A DNA stretch of 10,896 nt from Victivallales bacterium (GCA_016285335.1 JAEEQO010000086.1:1-10896), one strand, 5' to 3'; positions 1 through 6,364 are shown, numbered from the stretch's first letter. The notes: a model not told the origin generated them from the letters alone. Made by a program: numbers and translations.

Positions 1-222
1 GGGGGCACCGCCGCCGAAGCCGCCGAAGCCGCCCTGACCGCCGCCAAAGCCGCCGAAGCCGCCCTGACCGCCGCCCATACCGCCACCGAAGCCGCCGAAG
101 CCGCCCATGGCAGGAGCGCCGCCCGCAGGAGCACCGCCGCCGGCCGGGGCCGGAGCCTGTGCGAAGACCGTGATCGCGAGGGCGATCGCCGCTGCGCAAC
201 CGAGGAAATGACCGAGTTTCAT
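1..222 (-). CDS. Secreted glycine-rich repeat protein, 3' end cut by the window
   Basis: The first 74 residues are visible; the C-terminus lies beyond the left edge. I do not recognise a family. Residues 1-21 form a signal peptide (MKLGHFLG, a hydrophobic Ala/Ile stretch, then VFA before QAPAP), so the product is exported. The mature part begins with an Ala/Pro/Gly linker (about 22-39) and then becomes nearly pure Gly with regularly spaced Phe, in GGFGGFGGG blocks separated by Gln or Met. The ATG at 220-222 is supported by AAGGAG (plus-strand ctcctt, 229-234) six nucleotides upstream and by a near-consensus promoter at 324-352, so the gene is probably monocistronic and well expressed. Gly/Phe repeats of this type occur in structural, aggregating or surface proteins, but no function can be assigned; a folded domain may follow outside the window. 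Confidence 0.8.
   Translation of the reverse strand, partial: MKLGHFLGCAAAIALAITVFAQAPAPAGGGAPAGGAPAMGGFGGFGGGMGGGQGGFGGFGGGQGGFGGFGGGAP
7..66 (-). repeat. Two tandem 30-bp units encoding QGGFGGFGGG
   Basis: Units at 7-36 and 37-66 differ at one base (gaa versus aaa at 46-48, a synonymous TTC/TTT change). A degenerate third unit follows at about 67-110, with Met replacing Gln. The repeat keeps the reading frame, so unit number can change without a frameshift. It may continue past the left edge. Confidence 0.85.
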
Positions 223-323
223 AATGAACTCCTTGTGATTTGTTGGTGCGAGCCGTAATCCTTTCGCCACCGAGCGAGGGGATATTGAGCTCACATGTTA
301 GTTGTTTGGGGACTTTCCGGCTT

Positions 324-352
324 AATATACAATCGGTCAAATGATTTGTCAA
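324..352 (-). promoter_or_regulatory. Sigma-70-type promoter of the glycine-rich protein gene
   Basis: On the minus strand TTGACA (-35, plus 347-352) is followed by 17 nt and TATATT (-10, plus 324-329), with TG directly before the -10. The -35 matches the E. coli sigma-70 consensus fully, the -10 in five of six bases, and the spacing is optimal. The A/T-rich run just upstream (353-410) could act as an UP element. The predicted start is near 317. Confidence 0.8.
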
Positions 353-568
353 TAGTAAAAGTTATGTAAAATATAATAAAAGCATGTACTTTTTATTGAG
401 AAATGTAAAAACCTAAAAAAGCCATTTTGTGTAAAATCTAAACTGCTTTCCTTGCTCAGACTCCTGTTTTTTCATTGATTTTTTATGGGGTCCTTAACGC
501 TTTTTAACGTTTCCGGACATCTTTCCCGCTCATTTCCGGGCGGTAAGGCAGCTTTTTTCCGCGCGATG

Positions 569-600
569 AAAAAAAACGCCCGCCGCGGGTGCGGCGGACG
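569..600 (-). terminator. Intrinsic terminator after the marR-like gene
   Basis: In the minus-strand RNA a 10-bp GC-rich stem (arms 577-586 and 591-600, one G-U pair at 579/598) with a 4-nt loop is followed at once by eight U (plus A-tract 569-576). It lies 33 nt past the stop codon at 633 and closes the lipoprotein/secretin/regulator unit. Confidence 0.9.
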
Positions 601-632
601 CGATGCGAAAGCGAACTTCGCTGAAATTGAGC

Positions 633-1148
633 TCAGAAAGGCGAGCTGCCTTCCCCGCCGTCGTCGAGCGTGGCGTTGATGATGTTCATGGCGCGCGTGA
701 TGACGGCCAGCTCATCCTTCGTGCGGGTCCGCAGGTAGTCGTTGATGAACTCATTGAACCGGTCGACGACCTCTTCGATGAACTTCGCGCCCTTGTCCGA
801 AAGGGAGATCCTGACGTTTCTGCGGTCGTTCGGGTCGTCGGTCCTGAGCAGGTAGCCGCTCTGGACGAGTTTGTCGACGAAGAGGGACGCGCCCGCGGAC
901 GTGAGCCCGGTGACTGCCATGATCCTGCCGAGGTTGCAGGGCATCGCGAACCGGACGGTCATGAGCTGGTTGAACTGGCTGCGCTGGATTTCGTAGGCAT
1001 GTTCCTTCCAGTCCTGTTCGAGGAATTCACGGTGCTTCCGTTCGAGGAGGCGGACCATTTTCTTGAAGGATTCGAGATCCGGCGAAGTGTCGGGGAGGGA
1101 CGCCCCCTTGCGGAGGCGTGTTCCCTGTTTGCCGGTTATCCGTTTCAT
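633..1148 (-). CDS. MarR-family winged-helix transcriptional regulator
   Basis: A 171-aa protein. The central part has the MarR winged-helix pattern: MPCNLGRIMAVTGLTSAG (about 69-86) as the lead-in to the helix-turn-helix, ASLFVDKLVQSGYLLR (87-102) as the recognition-helix region, and DPNDRRNVRISLSDKG (105-120), the hallmark DxxDRR...LT/S..G wing. Flanking helices (25-60 and 122-160) would form the dimer interface. MarR proteins bind palindromic operators as dimers and usually repress their own operon until a ligand or oxidant releases them. I chose ATG 1148 because AAGGAG (plus 1157-1162) sits 8 nt upstream; a GTG one codon earlier (1151) would be only 5 nt away. The ATG shares its A with the TGA stop of the preceding gene, so translation is probably coupled. 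The N-terminal ~25 residues are basic and probably disordered. The ligand is unknown. Confidence 0.9.
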   Translation of the reverse strand: MKRITGKQGTRLRKGASLPDTSPDLESFKKMVRLLERKHREFLEQDWKEHAYEIQRSQFNQLMTVRFAMPCNLGRIMAVTGLTSAGASLFVDKLVQSGYLLRTDDPNDRRNVRISLSDKGAKFIEEVVDRFNEFINDYLRTRTKDELAVITRAMNIINATLDDGGEGSSPF

Positions 1149-1162
1149 CACTTCATCTCCTT
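1146..1162 (-). promoter_or_regulatory. Ribosome binding site and stop/start overlap that set the marR-like start
   Basis: AAGGAG (plus 1157-1162) lies within the last codons of the 673-aa secretin-like gene, and the TGATG overlap (1146-1150) joins its stop to the regulator's ATG. Regulator output should therefore track translation of the secretin-like gene. Confidence 0.75.
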
Positions 1163-3169
1163 GTAGTCGTCGTTGATGAAGTTTCCGACGTTGTCGAGGC
1201 GTTCGACGCGGTCGGAGCGGTCCTCGTCGAGTCCGTACTGCTGGAAGAACATGTTGCCGACGCGGCTGGTCATGCCTTTGTTCACGCTCTTCACGATCTT
1301 GCCGAGGTCCTCGGTGATTTGTTCGCCGGCGCGGTCGTCGGGGTTGGAGTACTCGACCTTCGCGATCACGACGAGCTGGGACTGCTTGATGGATTCGGAT
1401 TCGGTGGAGACGGCACGGCCGATGACCGGGAGGTCCTTCAGGAAGGGCAGGCCGGCGGTGCTGCGGACGGACTCGGACTTCTTGATTCCGCCGATCACGA
1501 ATTCCTCGGCCTCGGTGCCGATCTGGAACGTGGTCCCGGTCTGGGACTTGCTCATGCGGGCGGAGCCGTCGGCGTTCCAGCCGAGCAGGGAGATGCTGTC
1601 GAGGTCGAAGCGGATCTTGGCGGCCTTGGAGGTGACGACCGGGGTCACGCGGAGGTCGAACAGGAAGCCGTCGGTGACCATCGGGTACTGGAGCCAGCCG
1701 TGGATGACGCCGGGTGCGGCGTTCGCGTTGTCCCAGTTGGTGTTGTAGTACGCGCCGTTGACCACGGTGCCGTCAGCCTTGACATAGCCGGAGAGGAACT
1801 TCGCCAGCGGACTTGTCTTGGCGTCGTTGCCGTAGACCTTCGCGGAGACGTCGCCGTAGGTGTTCGTGCCGGTCTGTGTGTTCATGGTGCGGAGCGTGTA
1901 TCCGTCGGGCCGCATGATGGCGGAGGTGCCGGCGTCCTTGTAGAGCTCCTGGATCTTGGAGAACGGCTGGACCTTCGTGAGGGCCTCGCGGAGGATGGTG
2001 TCCGGGTTCGGGTCGGTGTAGGCGAACTCGCCCGTGCCCTCGGCGATGGTCTTCGCGCCAGCGGTGTAGAACGTGCGGTCATAGAAGAAGCCGGAGGCGA
2101 CCTGGACGGTGGAGACGGAGCGGTTCTGCGCCACGATCTCGCCGCGTGCCAGGATCTTGGCCTTGCCGATGGAGGTCATGAAGTCGAGGTAGCGGGAGTT
2201 CCACTTCGGGTTGAAGTTCCAGTAGGAGGTCTTGTTGAAGCTGGTGTCCTGGACGCTGCTGGTGAAGAAAGTGCCCCAGTTGCGGCTCATCATGGCGCCG
2301 GCGGAGAAGAGGTCGACGCCTTCGTTGTTCTTCCAGCTCTGGAAGTCGACGCCGATGCGGTCGTCGTTCTCGGCGTAGATCTCGATCACGCGGTAGGAGA
2401 TCTTGACCTCGGGGATCGGGCGGTCGTAGCTCACGAGGAGCTTGCGCATGTCTTCCCAGGACCATTCCGGGGCGCAGATCACGAGCGCGTTGAGCTCGCC
2501 GTCGACCAGGACCGTGCTGGGGGAGATTTCGAACTGCGGATCGAGCTCGGAGGAGCCGACCTTCAGCAGCATGTCGCGGAGGTTCGCGGCCTTGCTGGAG
2601 CGCGGGAAGTAGATGCGGGTGCCCGCGTCGCCGGAGTAGGTCAGGCCCTTGCGGTCGAGCGCAGCCACGATGCCGTCGATGCCGCGTCCGTCCTCGTTGT
2701 CCTGGAAGCGGTATTCTTCGGCGGAAACGAGGACCACGCCGGTGCCGTCCTCGAACTTGACGGCGGTGGCCTGCGCGGGGCTCGCGCTCACGCTGCGGGC
2801 GCCGACTGCCGCTTCAAGATAGCTGCGGACCGCATACGGATCGGCGTTCCTGATCGTGTAGGGCTTCGTGATGACGAAGGGGTCGGCGTTGTCGCGGATG
2901 ACCTTGACTTCCTTCGTGCCTTCCTTCACGTCGATCTTCAGCTGAGCCTGGACATTGGACGGAGCATAGCCGCCGCTCGGGGCGCTGGCTTCGCTCTTCG
3001 GCGTGCCGGGGATTGCCTGCGGGGTGACGGTGATCTGGTTGGGCACCTGGGCGCCTTCGAGGATGGAGACGTTCGGCGGGGGCTGCGGGAGCTGGTCGGA
3101 GTTGCAGGAAGCCGCGACGAGTCCGGCGGCGAACGTCAGGATGATGTTTCTGTAGAGTTTCGTTTTCAT
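1148..3169 (-). CDS. Lipidated secretin-family (type II/III secretion secretin-like) outer-membrane protein
   Basis: A 673-aa protein. Residues 1-22 form a lipoprotein signal peptide (basic MKTKLYRN, hydrophobic core, VAASC with Cys22), with Asn rather than Asp after the Cys, which fits outer-membrane sorting. A Pro-rich linker (25-75) follows, then two alpha/beta N-domain-like modules, each ending in an 'ALDR' or 'SYDRP' helix (about 100-175 and 180-252). The secretin core begins at RPIPEVKISYRVIEI (250-264) and ends with the family's C-terminal signature: FVIGGIKKSES, GLPFLKDLPVIGRAVS and QSQLVVIAKVEY (557-606), matching the known pattern (G..PvLgdiPvlG.lF... eLvi.itP). A long insert (about 363-500) interrupts the core, and a charged tail (610-673) could be an S-domain-like region. 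Start: GAGGA inside the preceding gene lies 7 nt upstream, and the gap is 3 nt. Established lipidated secretins (HxcQ, BfpB, TcpC) form outer-membrane channels; a channel role here is inferred. Confidence 0.82.
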   Translation of the reverse strand: MKTKLYRNIILTFAAGLVAASCNSDQLPQPPPNVSILEGAQVPNQITVTPQAIPGTPKSEASAPSGGYAPSNVQAQLKIDVKEGTKEVKVIRDNADPFVITKPYTIRNADPYAVRSYLEAAVGARSVSASPAQATAVKFEDGTGVVLVSAEEYRFQDNEDGRGIDGIVAALDRKGLTYSGDAGTRIYFPRSSKAANLRDMLLKVGSSELDPQFEISPSTVLVDGELNALVICAPEWSWEDMRKLLVSYDRPIPEVKISYRVIEIYAENDDRIGVDFQSWKNNEGVDLFSAGAMMSRNWGTFFTSSVQDTSFNKTSYWNFNPKWNSRYLDFMTSIGKAKILARGEIVAQNRSVSTVQVASGFFYDRTFYTAGAKTIAEGTGEFAYTDPNPDTILREALTKVQPFSKIQELYKDAGTSAIMRPDGYTLRTMNTQTGTNTYGDVSAKVYGNDAKTSPLAKFLSGYVKADGTVVNGAYYNTNWDNANAAPGVIHGWLQYPMVTDGFLFDLRVTPVVTSKAAKIRFDLDSISLLGWNADGSARMSKSQTGTTFQIGTEAEEFVIGGIKKSESVRSTAGLPFLKDLPVIGRAVSTESESIKQSQLVVIAKVEYSNPDDRAGEQITEDLGKIVKSVNKGMTSRVGNMFFQQYGLDEDRSDRVERLDNVGNFINDDYKEMK

Positions 3170-3172
3170 GGA

Positions 3173-4798
3173 TCAGTCCTCGCTTTCTTCTTCGGCATTC
3201 TGTTCCGCGGCGGGTACTGCCCTGGGGGCATCGTCTTCGCTGGCACGGAAGGGATTTTCGATGCGGCGCTTCACGTCCTTGTTCACGCTGGTGGTCTGCG
3301 GGATGCCTTTCTGCTCGTCGGGGTGGAGCAGGACGGCTTCCGCGGTCACGATCACGTAGGTGCGTTCCTTGATGCTGGTGACGGTGCTGAAGAGGTATTT
3401 GATGACGGGGATGCGGCAGAGGATCGGGAGGCCGATGGTCTGCTCGACGTCGTTTTCCTTTTCGTACACGGTCAGGACTTTCTCCATGCCGAGGCCGAGG
3501 GTGGCCGCGCCCGCGCAGAGGACGTTGTTGCTGAGTTCGGCGCCGGTGTTGCCGCGCTCGACGACGTCCTTGAAGTACAGGGAGTAGTCGAACATCACGC
3601 AGCCGTCGGTCTTTGCCATCTGGCTGTTGAGGTCGGAGGCGGCGTCGGCGACTTTATATTTCGGGTCGTAGGCTCCGGCGGGGGCGTTTTCCTGCGGGAG
3701 GCAGATGAACGGGTTGAGAATCTGGACGTCGAGCGCCGGCGGATCGGCGAACTTGTTGCCGTCCTCGTCCTCGTAGTAGCTCTTGCCGACGAAGGTGCGG
3801 CCGAGCACGTTCTTCGCGATGTTCTGATATTCCGGGTACATCGAGGCGCGGTAGATGAACGGAGCCTTGTCCGGGGCGCTTTCCTGAGCGACGCGGAGCA
3901 GGGCGTATTCATCGAGCGAACGCACGGGCGTGTTCACCATGGTGAGGGACACGTTCGCGGCGGCGGAGGCATTGCCGGACTGCTGAAGGCAGCGGATGAA
4001 GCTCATGTCGAACTGCGGCGCGGTGAAGAATCCGCCGTAGTCCCAGGTGGAGGTGGCGGCGAACACCACGTCCTCCAGGACCTGGTCGACGGAGAGACGG
4101 CCGACATTGTAGCTGAGGTTCAGCAGATTCACGCCGGGGCCGTTCTTCCACGCGAGGTAGTCGAAGCCCCAGTCCTTCAGGTCGCTGTCGCGGAGTTCGT
4201 AGTAGTTCAGGCGGAGTGCGACCTGGGGCAGGGGGCGGTCAAGCTCGTCCTTGAGGAATTCGAGCGTGCCCTGTGCGGAGTCGGTCTGGTCGCGCCAGAA
4301 GATCGTGTTGGTCTCCTCGTTCACGTACGACTTGCCGACGGAGCTGCCGAGCGTCTTGTCGATCAGGTCGGTGAATTCCTGCGCGGCGCGGTATTTCGGG
4401 GTGTATGCGATGCGCGCCACGCCGGTGCCCTGAATGCCCTTCTGGCCGGGGCGGTCGAGCGCGGCGACGATCTCGTCGACGTAGGGCAGGAAGTCCTTGC
4501 CCGTGGATACGAGGATCGCGTCCTTCGAATCGGGGCCGATGGCCGTGACGCGGCGGATGGTCGAATTGCGGTGGTAGCGCTGGATGGCGGAGTTCACGAA
4601 CGGCAGCACGGATTCGGAGGTCACGTTCTTCAGCTCGTAAACGCGGCTGTCGAAGCGGACTTGCGCGTCGTCCTGCTTCAGGTGAATGGTTCTGACGGAG
4701 GCGTCGTCGTCCTGCTGCGCCTGCGCGTTCGCGGCAAGCGAAACGAGACAGAGCGTCCCGGCGGCCAGGCAGAGAAGATTTCTTGCGGTCTGGTTCAT
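3173..4798 (-). CDS. Exported secretin-like protein, paralogue of the next gene
   Basis: A 541-aa protein with a Sec signal peptide (1-27, LAANAQA before QQDDD). RVYELKNVTSESVLPFVNSA to EIVAALDRP (52-117) looks like a secretin N1-type domain. A second such domain covers 127-189. The core starts with DRPLPQVALRLNYYELRDSDL (187-207) and aligns with the downstream gene: both have RP[LI]P[QE]V, then an E, G-D/V-D, and WKN..GV.L (217-224 here). The core strand FDMSFIRCLQQSGNAS (263-278) and the end signature GLPILCRIPVIKYLFS plus TYVIVTAEAVLLHP (456-493) are typical of secretins. It is short for a secretin, has four Cys in the core region, and ends in an acidic disordered tail. It may be a channel subunit, an accessory ring or a degenerate paralogue. 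Start: AGGA (plus 4804-4807) lies 5 nt upstream of ATG 4798. Confidence 0.78.
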   Translation of the reverse strand: MNQTARNLLCLAAGTLCLVSLAANAQAQQDDDASVRTIHLKQDDAQVRFDSRVYELKNVTSESVLPFVNSAIQRYHRNSTIRRVTAIGPDSKDAILVSTGKDFLPYVDEIVAALDRPGQKGIQGTGVARIAYTPKYRAAQEFTDLIDKTLGSSVGKSYVNEETNTIFWRDQTDSAQGTLEFLKDELDRPLPQVALRLNYYELRDSDLKDWGFDYLAWKNGPGVNLLNLSYNVGRLSVDQVLEDVVFAATSTWDYGGFFTAPQFDMSFIRCLQQSGNASAAANVSLTMVNTPVRSLDEYALLRVAQESAPDKAPFIYRASMYPEYQNIAKNVLGRTFVGKSYYEDEDGNKFADPPALDVQILNPFICLPQENAPAGAYDPKYKVADAASDLNSQMAKTDGCVMFDYSLYFKDVVERGNTGAELSNNVLCAGAATLGLGMEKVLTVYEKENDVEQTIGLPILCRIPVIKYLFSTVTSIKERTYVIVTAEAVLLHPDEQKGIPQTTSVNKDVKRRIENPFRASEDDAPRAVPAAEQNAEEESED

Positions 4799-4850
4799 TT
4801 GGTTCCTGTGTAGGTTGGATTATGGGTATGTGTGAGGGAAAAACGATATG

Positions 4851-4890
4851 AAAATACGAAAGCGCCCCGGTTTTCTGTTTCCCGGGGTGC
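4851..4890 (-). terminator. Weak terminator or attenuator between the lipoprotein and secretin-like genes
   Basis: The minus-strand RNA can form a CCCCGG/CCGGGG stem (plus 4865-4870 and 4882-4887, 11-nt loop), followed by CTTTCGTATTTTC rather than a clean U run. It sits 20-45 nt past the lipoprotein stop. It may reduce rather than stop read-through, giving more lipoprotein than secretin-like protein. No separate promoter is evident before 4798. Confidence 0.45.
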
Positions 4891-4909
4891 GGACGGGATC
4901 GGGATACGA

Positions 4910-5368
4910 TCAGAGGAAATTGAAGCCGACGACGATCACGTCGCCCTTGGTGTCGTGCCCGGCGAGGACGCGGAACAGCGCTTCGCTGTAGTATTCCTTG
5001 CCTTCCTTGTTCTTGAGCACGAACCGGACTTTCCAGATGTACGGCGTGATCGCGACGTGTTCGAGCTTGGTGACGTAGCTGAACGACACGGGCTCGCCGA
5101 GCGTTTCCGTGATGACCTTGCGCGAGAGCGCGAACTTGTCCTTGCCGAACTCCTCCTTCATTTCGGGCGAGAGCAGGGAAATGAACTTGGACGCGTCGTC
5201 CTTCAGGAACGCCTCGAGCAGTTTGCGGGAGTAGTCGCGTTCCTCCTGCGCTTCTTTTGTGAGCTCGGCATCGACGGGGTCGGTCGGGAGCTCGCGGATG
5301 GTCGTGCAGGCGGAGACTGAGGCGGCGAGGAGAACGGCGGCGAAGGCGGAGAAGCGGGAGATGGTCAT
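4910..5368 (-). CDS. Small lipoprotein of unknown function
   Basis: A 152-aa protein. The lipoprotein signal peptide ends in ASVSAC (Cys21), with Thr after the Cys, so outer-membrane anchoring is likely. The mature part has a charged helix (EAQEERDYSRKLLEAFLKDD, about 39-58), then SKFISLLSPEMKEEFG and a beta-rich half (SFSYVTKLEHVAITPYIWKVRFVLKNK.. to VIVVGFNFL). The pattern of a short helix, F..LLSPE and then strands resembles NTF2-like/DUF3887-type small domains, but I cannot confirm the family. It is first in a probable operon with two secretin-like proteins and a MarR regulator. By position it could be an accessory or pilotin-like lipoprotein for one of them (inference). The ATG at 5366-5368 has only a weak AAAGAG upstream. 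Confidence 0.8.
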   Translation of the reverse strand: MTISRFSAFAAVLLAASVSACTTIRELPTDPVDAELTKEAQEERDYSRKLLEAFLKDDASKFISLLSPEMKEEFGKDKFALSRKVITETLGEPVSFSYVTKLEHVAITPYIWKVRFVLKNKEGKEYYSEALFRVLAGHDTKGDVIVVGFNFL

Positions 5369-5377
5369 GTTTTTTGC

Positions 5378-5391
5378 TCTTTCTGAAAAGA
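5378..5391. promoter_or_regulatory. Candidate operator: inverted repeat TCTTT-ctga-AAAGA
   Basis: Perfect 5-bp arms separated by 4 nt lie between the predicted transcription start and the lipoprotein start codon. Related GAAAGAT copies at 5418-5424 and 5434-5440 flank the -10 box one and a half helical turns (16 bp) apart. The site fits control by the operon's own MarR-type regulator, but nothing in the sequence proves it. Confidence 0.3.
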
Positions 5392-5424
5392 ATCTTTGGA
5401 TAAAAATAGTTTTGTCTGAAAGAT

Positions 5425-5453
5425 AATATACACGAAAGATGTTAAAAAGTCAA
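5425..5453 (-). promoter_or_regulatory. Sigma-70-type promoter of the lipoprotein/secretin/marR unit
   Basis: On the minus strand TTGACT (plus 5448-5453), 17 nt and TATATT (plus 5425-5430), preceded by TG. The predicted start is near 5418, giving a leader of about 50 nt before the lipoprotein ATG at 5368. It has the same TGTATATTA core as the promoters at 324-352 and 6618-6645. Confidence 0.78.
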
Positions 5454-5486
5454 ATAAAAATCAGCGAAAAACCCCTGAAATCGTAC

Positions 5487-5507
5487 AAAAAGGAGGACAG
5501 CCCCTCC
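5487..5507 (-). terminator. Intrinsic terminator after rsmI
   Basis: In the minus-strand RNA GGAGG (plus 5503-5507) pairs with CCTCC (plus 5492-5496) across a 6-nt loop and is followed by five U (plus 5487-5491). It lies about 70 nt past the rsmI stop. Confidence 0.7.
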
Positions 5508-5516
5508 ACTGAAGCA

Positions 5517-5538
5517 GTATCCGGCTGCGCTCGGATAC
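5517..5538. repeat. Inverted repeat GTATCCG / CGGATAC between rsmI and its terminator
   Basis: Perfect 7-bp arms (5517-5523 and 5532-5538) with an 8-nt spacer form a second hairpin just upstream of the rsmI terminator hairpin. There is no T-tract of its own; it may protect the 3' end of the transcript. Confidence 0.5.
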
Positions 5539-5578
5539 GGTGTGGCAGGAAAGATGCGAGGAGAAGCTGAGGCAGGAA

Positions 5579-6346
5579 TCAGTCTTCGGCGGAGTCGTCG
5601 TCGGAACTGGAAGCGGAATCGCCGTTTGCACGGGCCGCGGCGTCGCGGGCGTCGATCACGAGCACGATTTCGCCTTTCCAGTTGACCTTCTTCGCCTGCT
5701 CGGCGAGTACGGAGGCGGGGCCGCGGAGGATCTGTTCGTGGATCTTCGTCGCCTCGCGGACAAGCGCAAGCGGGGTGTCGGGACCGATGACTTCGGCGAC
5801 CTCGGCGAGGAGCTTGGCGATGCGGAACGGCGATTCGAAGACGACGGCGGTGCGCTTGTCGGCGGCGATGCGTTCGAGCTCGGCGCGGCGGCGTCCGCTC
5901 TTGACCGGGACGAAGCCGTGGAACGTGAAGTGGTCGGAGGGAAGGGCGCTGGCGGAGATCGCGAAGGTCAGCGCGGAAACGCCGGGGATGATGACCGGTT
6001 CGATGCCGGCCTCCACCGCGGCGCGAATGAGCATGAATCCGGGATCGGCGATGCACGGAGTGCCGGCGTCGCTCACGAGCGCGGCGTTGAGTCCGTCCTG
6101 GATGCGCCGGATGAGCGCGGGGGTGCGGGCGTGTTCGTTGAAAATGTGGTAGGACTCCAGCGGCTTTTTGATGTCGAAATGCTGGAGCAGGATGGCCGTG
6201 CGGCGCGTGTCTTCGGCGAGGATGAGGTCGGCCTCTTTCAGGACGCGGAGCGCACGGAGCGTGATGTCCTCCAGATTGCCGATGGGCGTGGCGACGATAT
6301 AGAGCTTGCCGGAAGGGGAAGATGCGGGACGGTCTGCCAAGTCCAT
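5579..6346 (-). CDS. rsmI: 16S rRNA (cytidine(1402)-2'-O)-methyltransferase
   Basis: A 255-aa protein, slightly shorter than E. coli RsmI (about 286). It transfers a methyl group from S-adenosylmethionine to the 2'-OH of C1402 in the ribosomal decoding centre, in the cytoplasm. All family motifs are visible in order: KLYIVATPIGNLEDITLRAL (14-33), ILAEDTR (42-48), SDAGTPCIADPG (92-103), VIIPGVSALTFAISASALP (118-136), FHGFVPVKSGRR (142-153), VFESPFRI (169-176), REATKIHEQ (197-205) and KGEIVLVI (224-231). This is the tetrapyrrole-methylase-like SAM-binding fold. The last ~20 residues are an unusual Ser/Asp-rich tail (ASSSDDDSAED). The start lies 18 nt after the upstream 71-aa gene. The nearest GGAG is 12 nt away and within a CGGAGCTCCG palindrome, so initiation may be weak or coupled. 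Confidence 0.95.
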   Translation of the reverse strand: MDLADRPASSPSGKLYIVATPIGNLEDITLRALRVLKEADLILAEDTRRTAILLQHFDIKKPLESYHIFNEHARTPALIRRIQDGLNAALVSDAGTPCIADPGFMLIRAAVEAGIEPVIIPGVSALTFAISASALPSDHFTFHGFVPVKSGRRRAELERIAADKRTAVVFESPFRIAKLLAEVAEVIGPDTPLALVREATKIHEQILRGPASVLAEQAKKVNWKGEIVLVIDARDAAARANGDSASSSDDDSAED

Positions 6347-6364
6347 GACGGAACGGAGCTCCGC

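Larger units (their letters stand above)
223..632. other. 410-bp AT-rich intergenic region between the marR-like gene and the glycine-rich gene
   Basis: No gene is supported on either strand. From right to left it holds the intrinsic terminator of the marR-like gene (569-600), an AT-rich stretch (about 353-490) with three copies of TGTAAAA (365-371, 404-410, 430-436), the minus-strand promoter (324-352), and a leader of about 95 nt down to the start codon at 222. The leader carries a strong ribosome binding site at 229-234. I saw no riboswitch fold that I recognise in it. Confidence 0.7.

Noticed and set aside
7..110. 30-bp tandem repeats as a possible CRISPR array
   Set aside because: The units are directly adjacent without unique spacers and translate in frame as Gly/Phe repeats.
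223..317. Leader of the glycine-rich gene as a riboswitch
   Set aside because: It is about 95 nt long, but I found no conserved core of a known class and only short, weak pairings.
1149..1151. GTG start for the marR-like gene one codon upstream of ATG 1148
   Set aside because: It leaves only 5 nt to the AAGGAG and is the weaker codon; the ATG with 8-nt spacing and stop overlap is more likely. The difference is a single residue.
1118..4813. Plus-strand open frame of 1231 codons opposite the two secretin-like genes
   Set aside because: Its product is Val/Asp/Gly/Ala-rich with no recognisable domain, and it lies antisense to well-supported genes. High-GC third positions on the minus strand remove stop codons from this frame. 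No ribosome binding site or promoter was seen for it.
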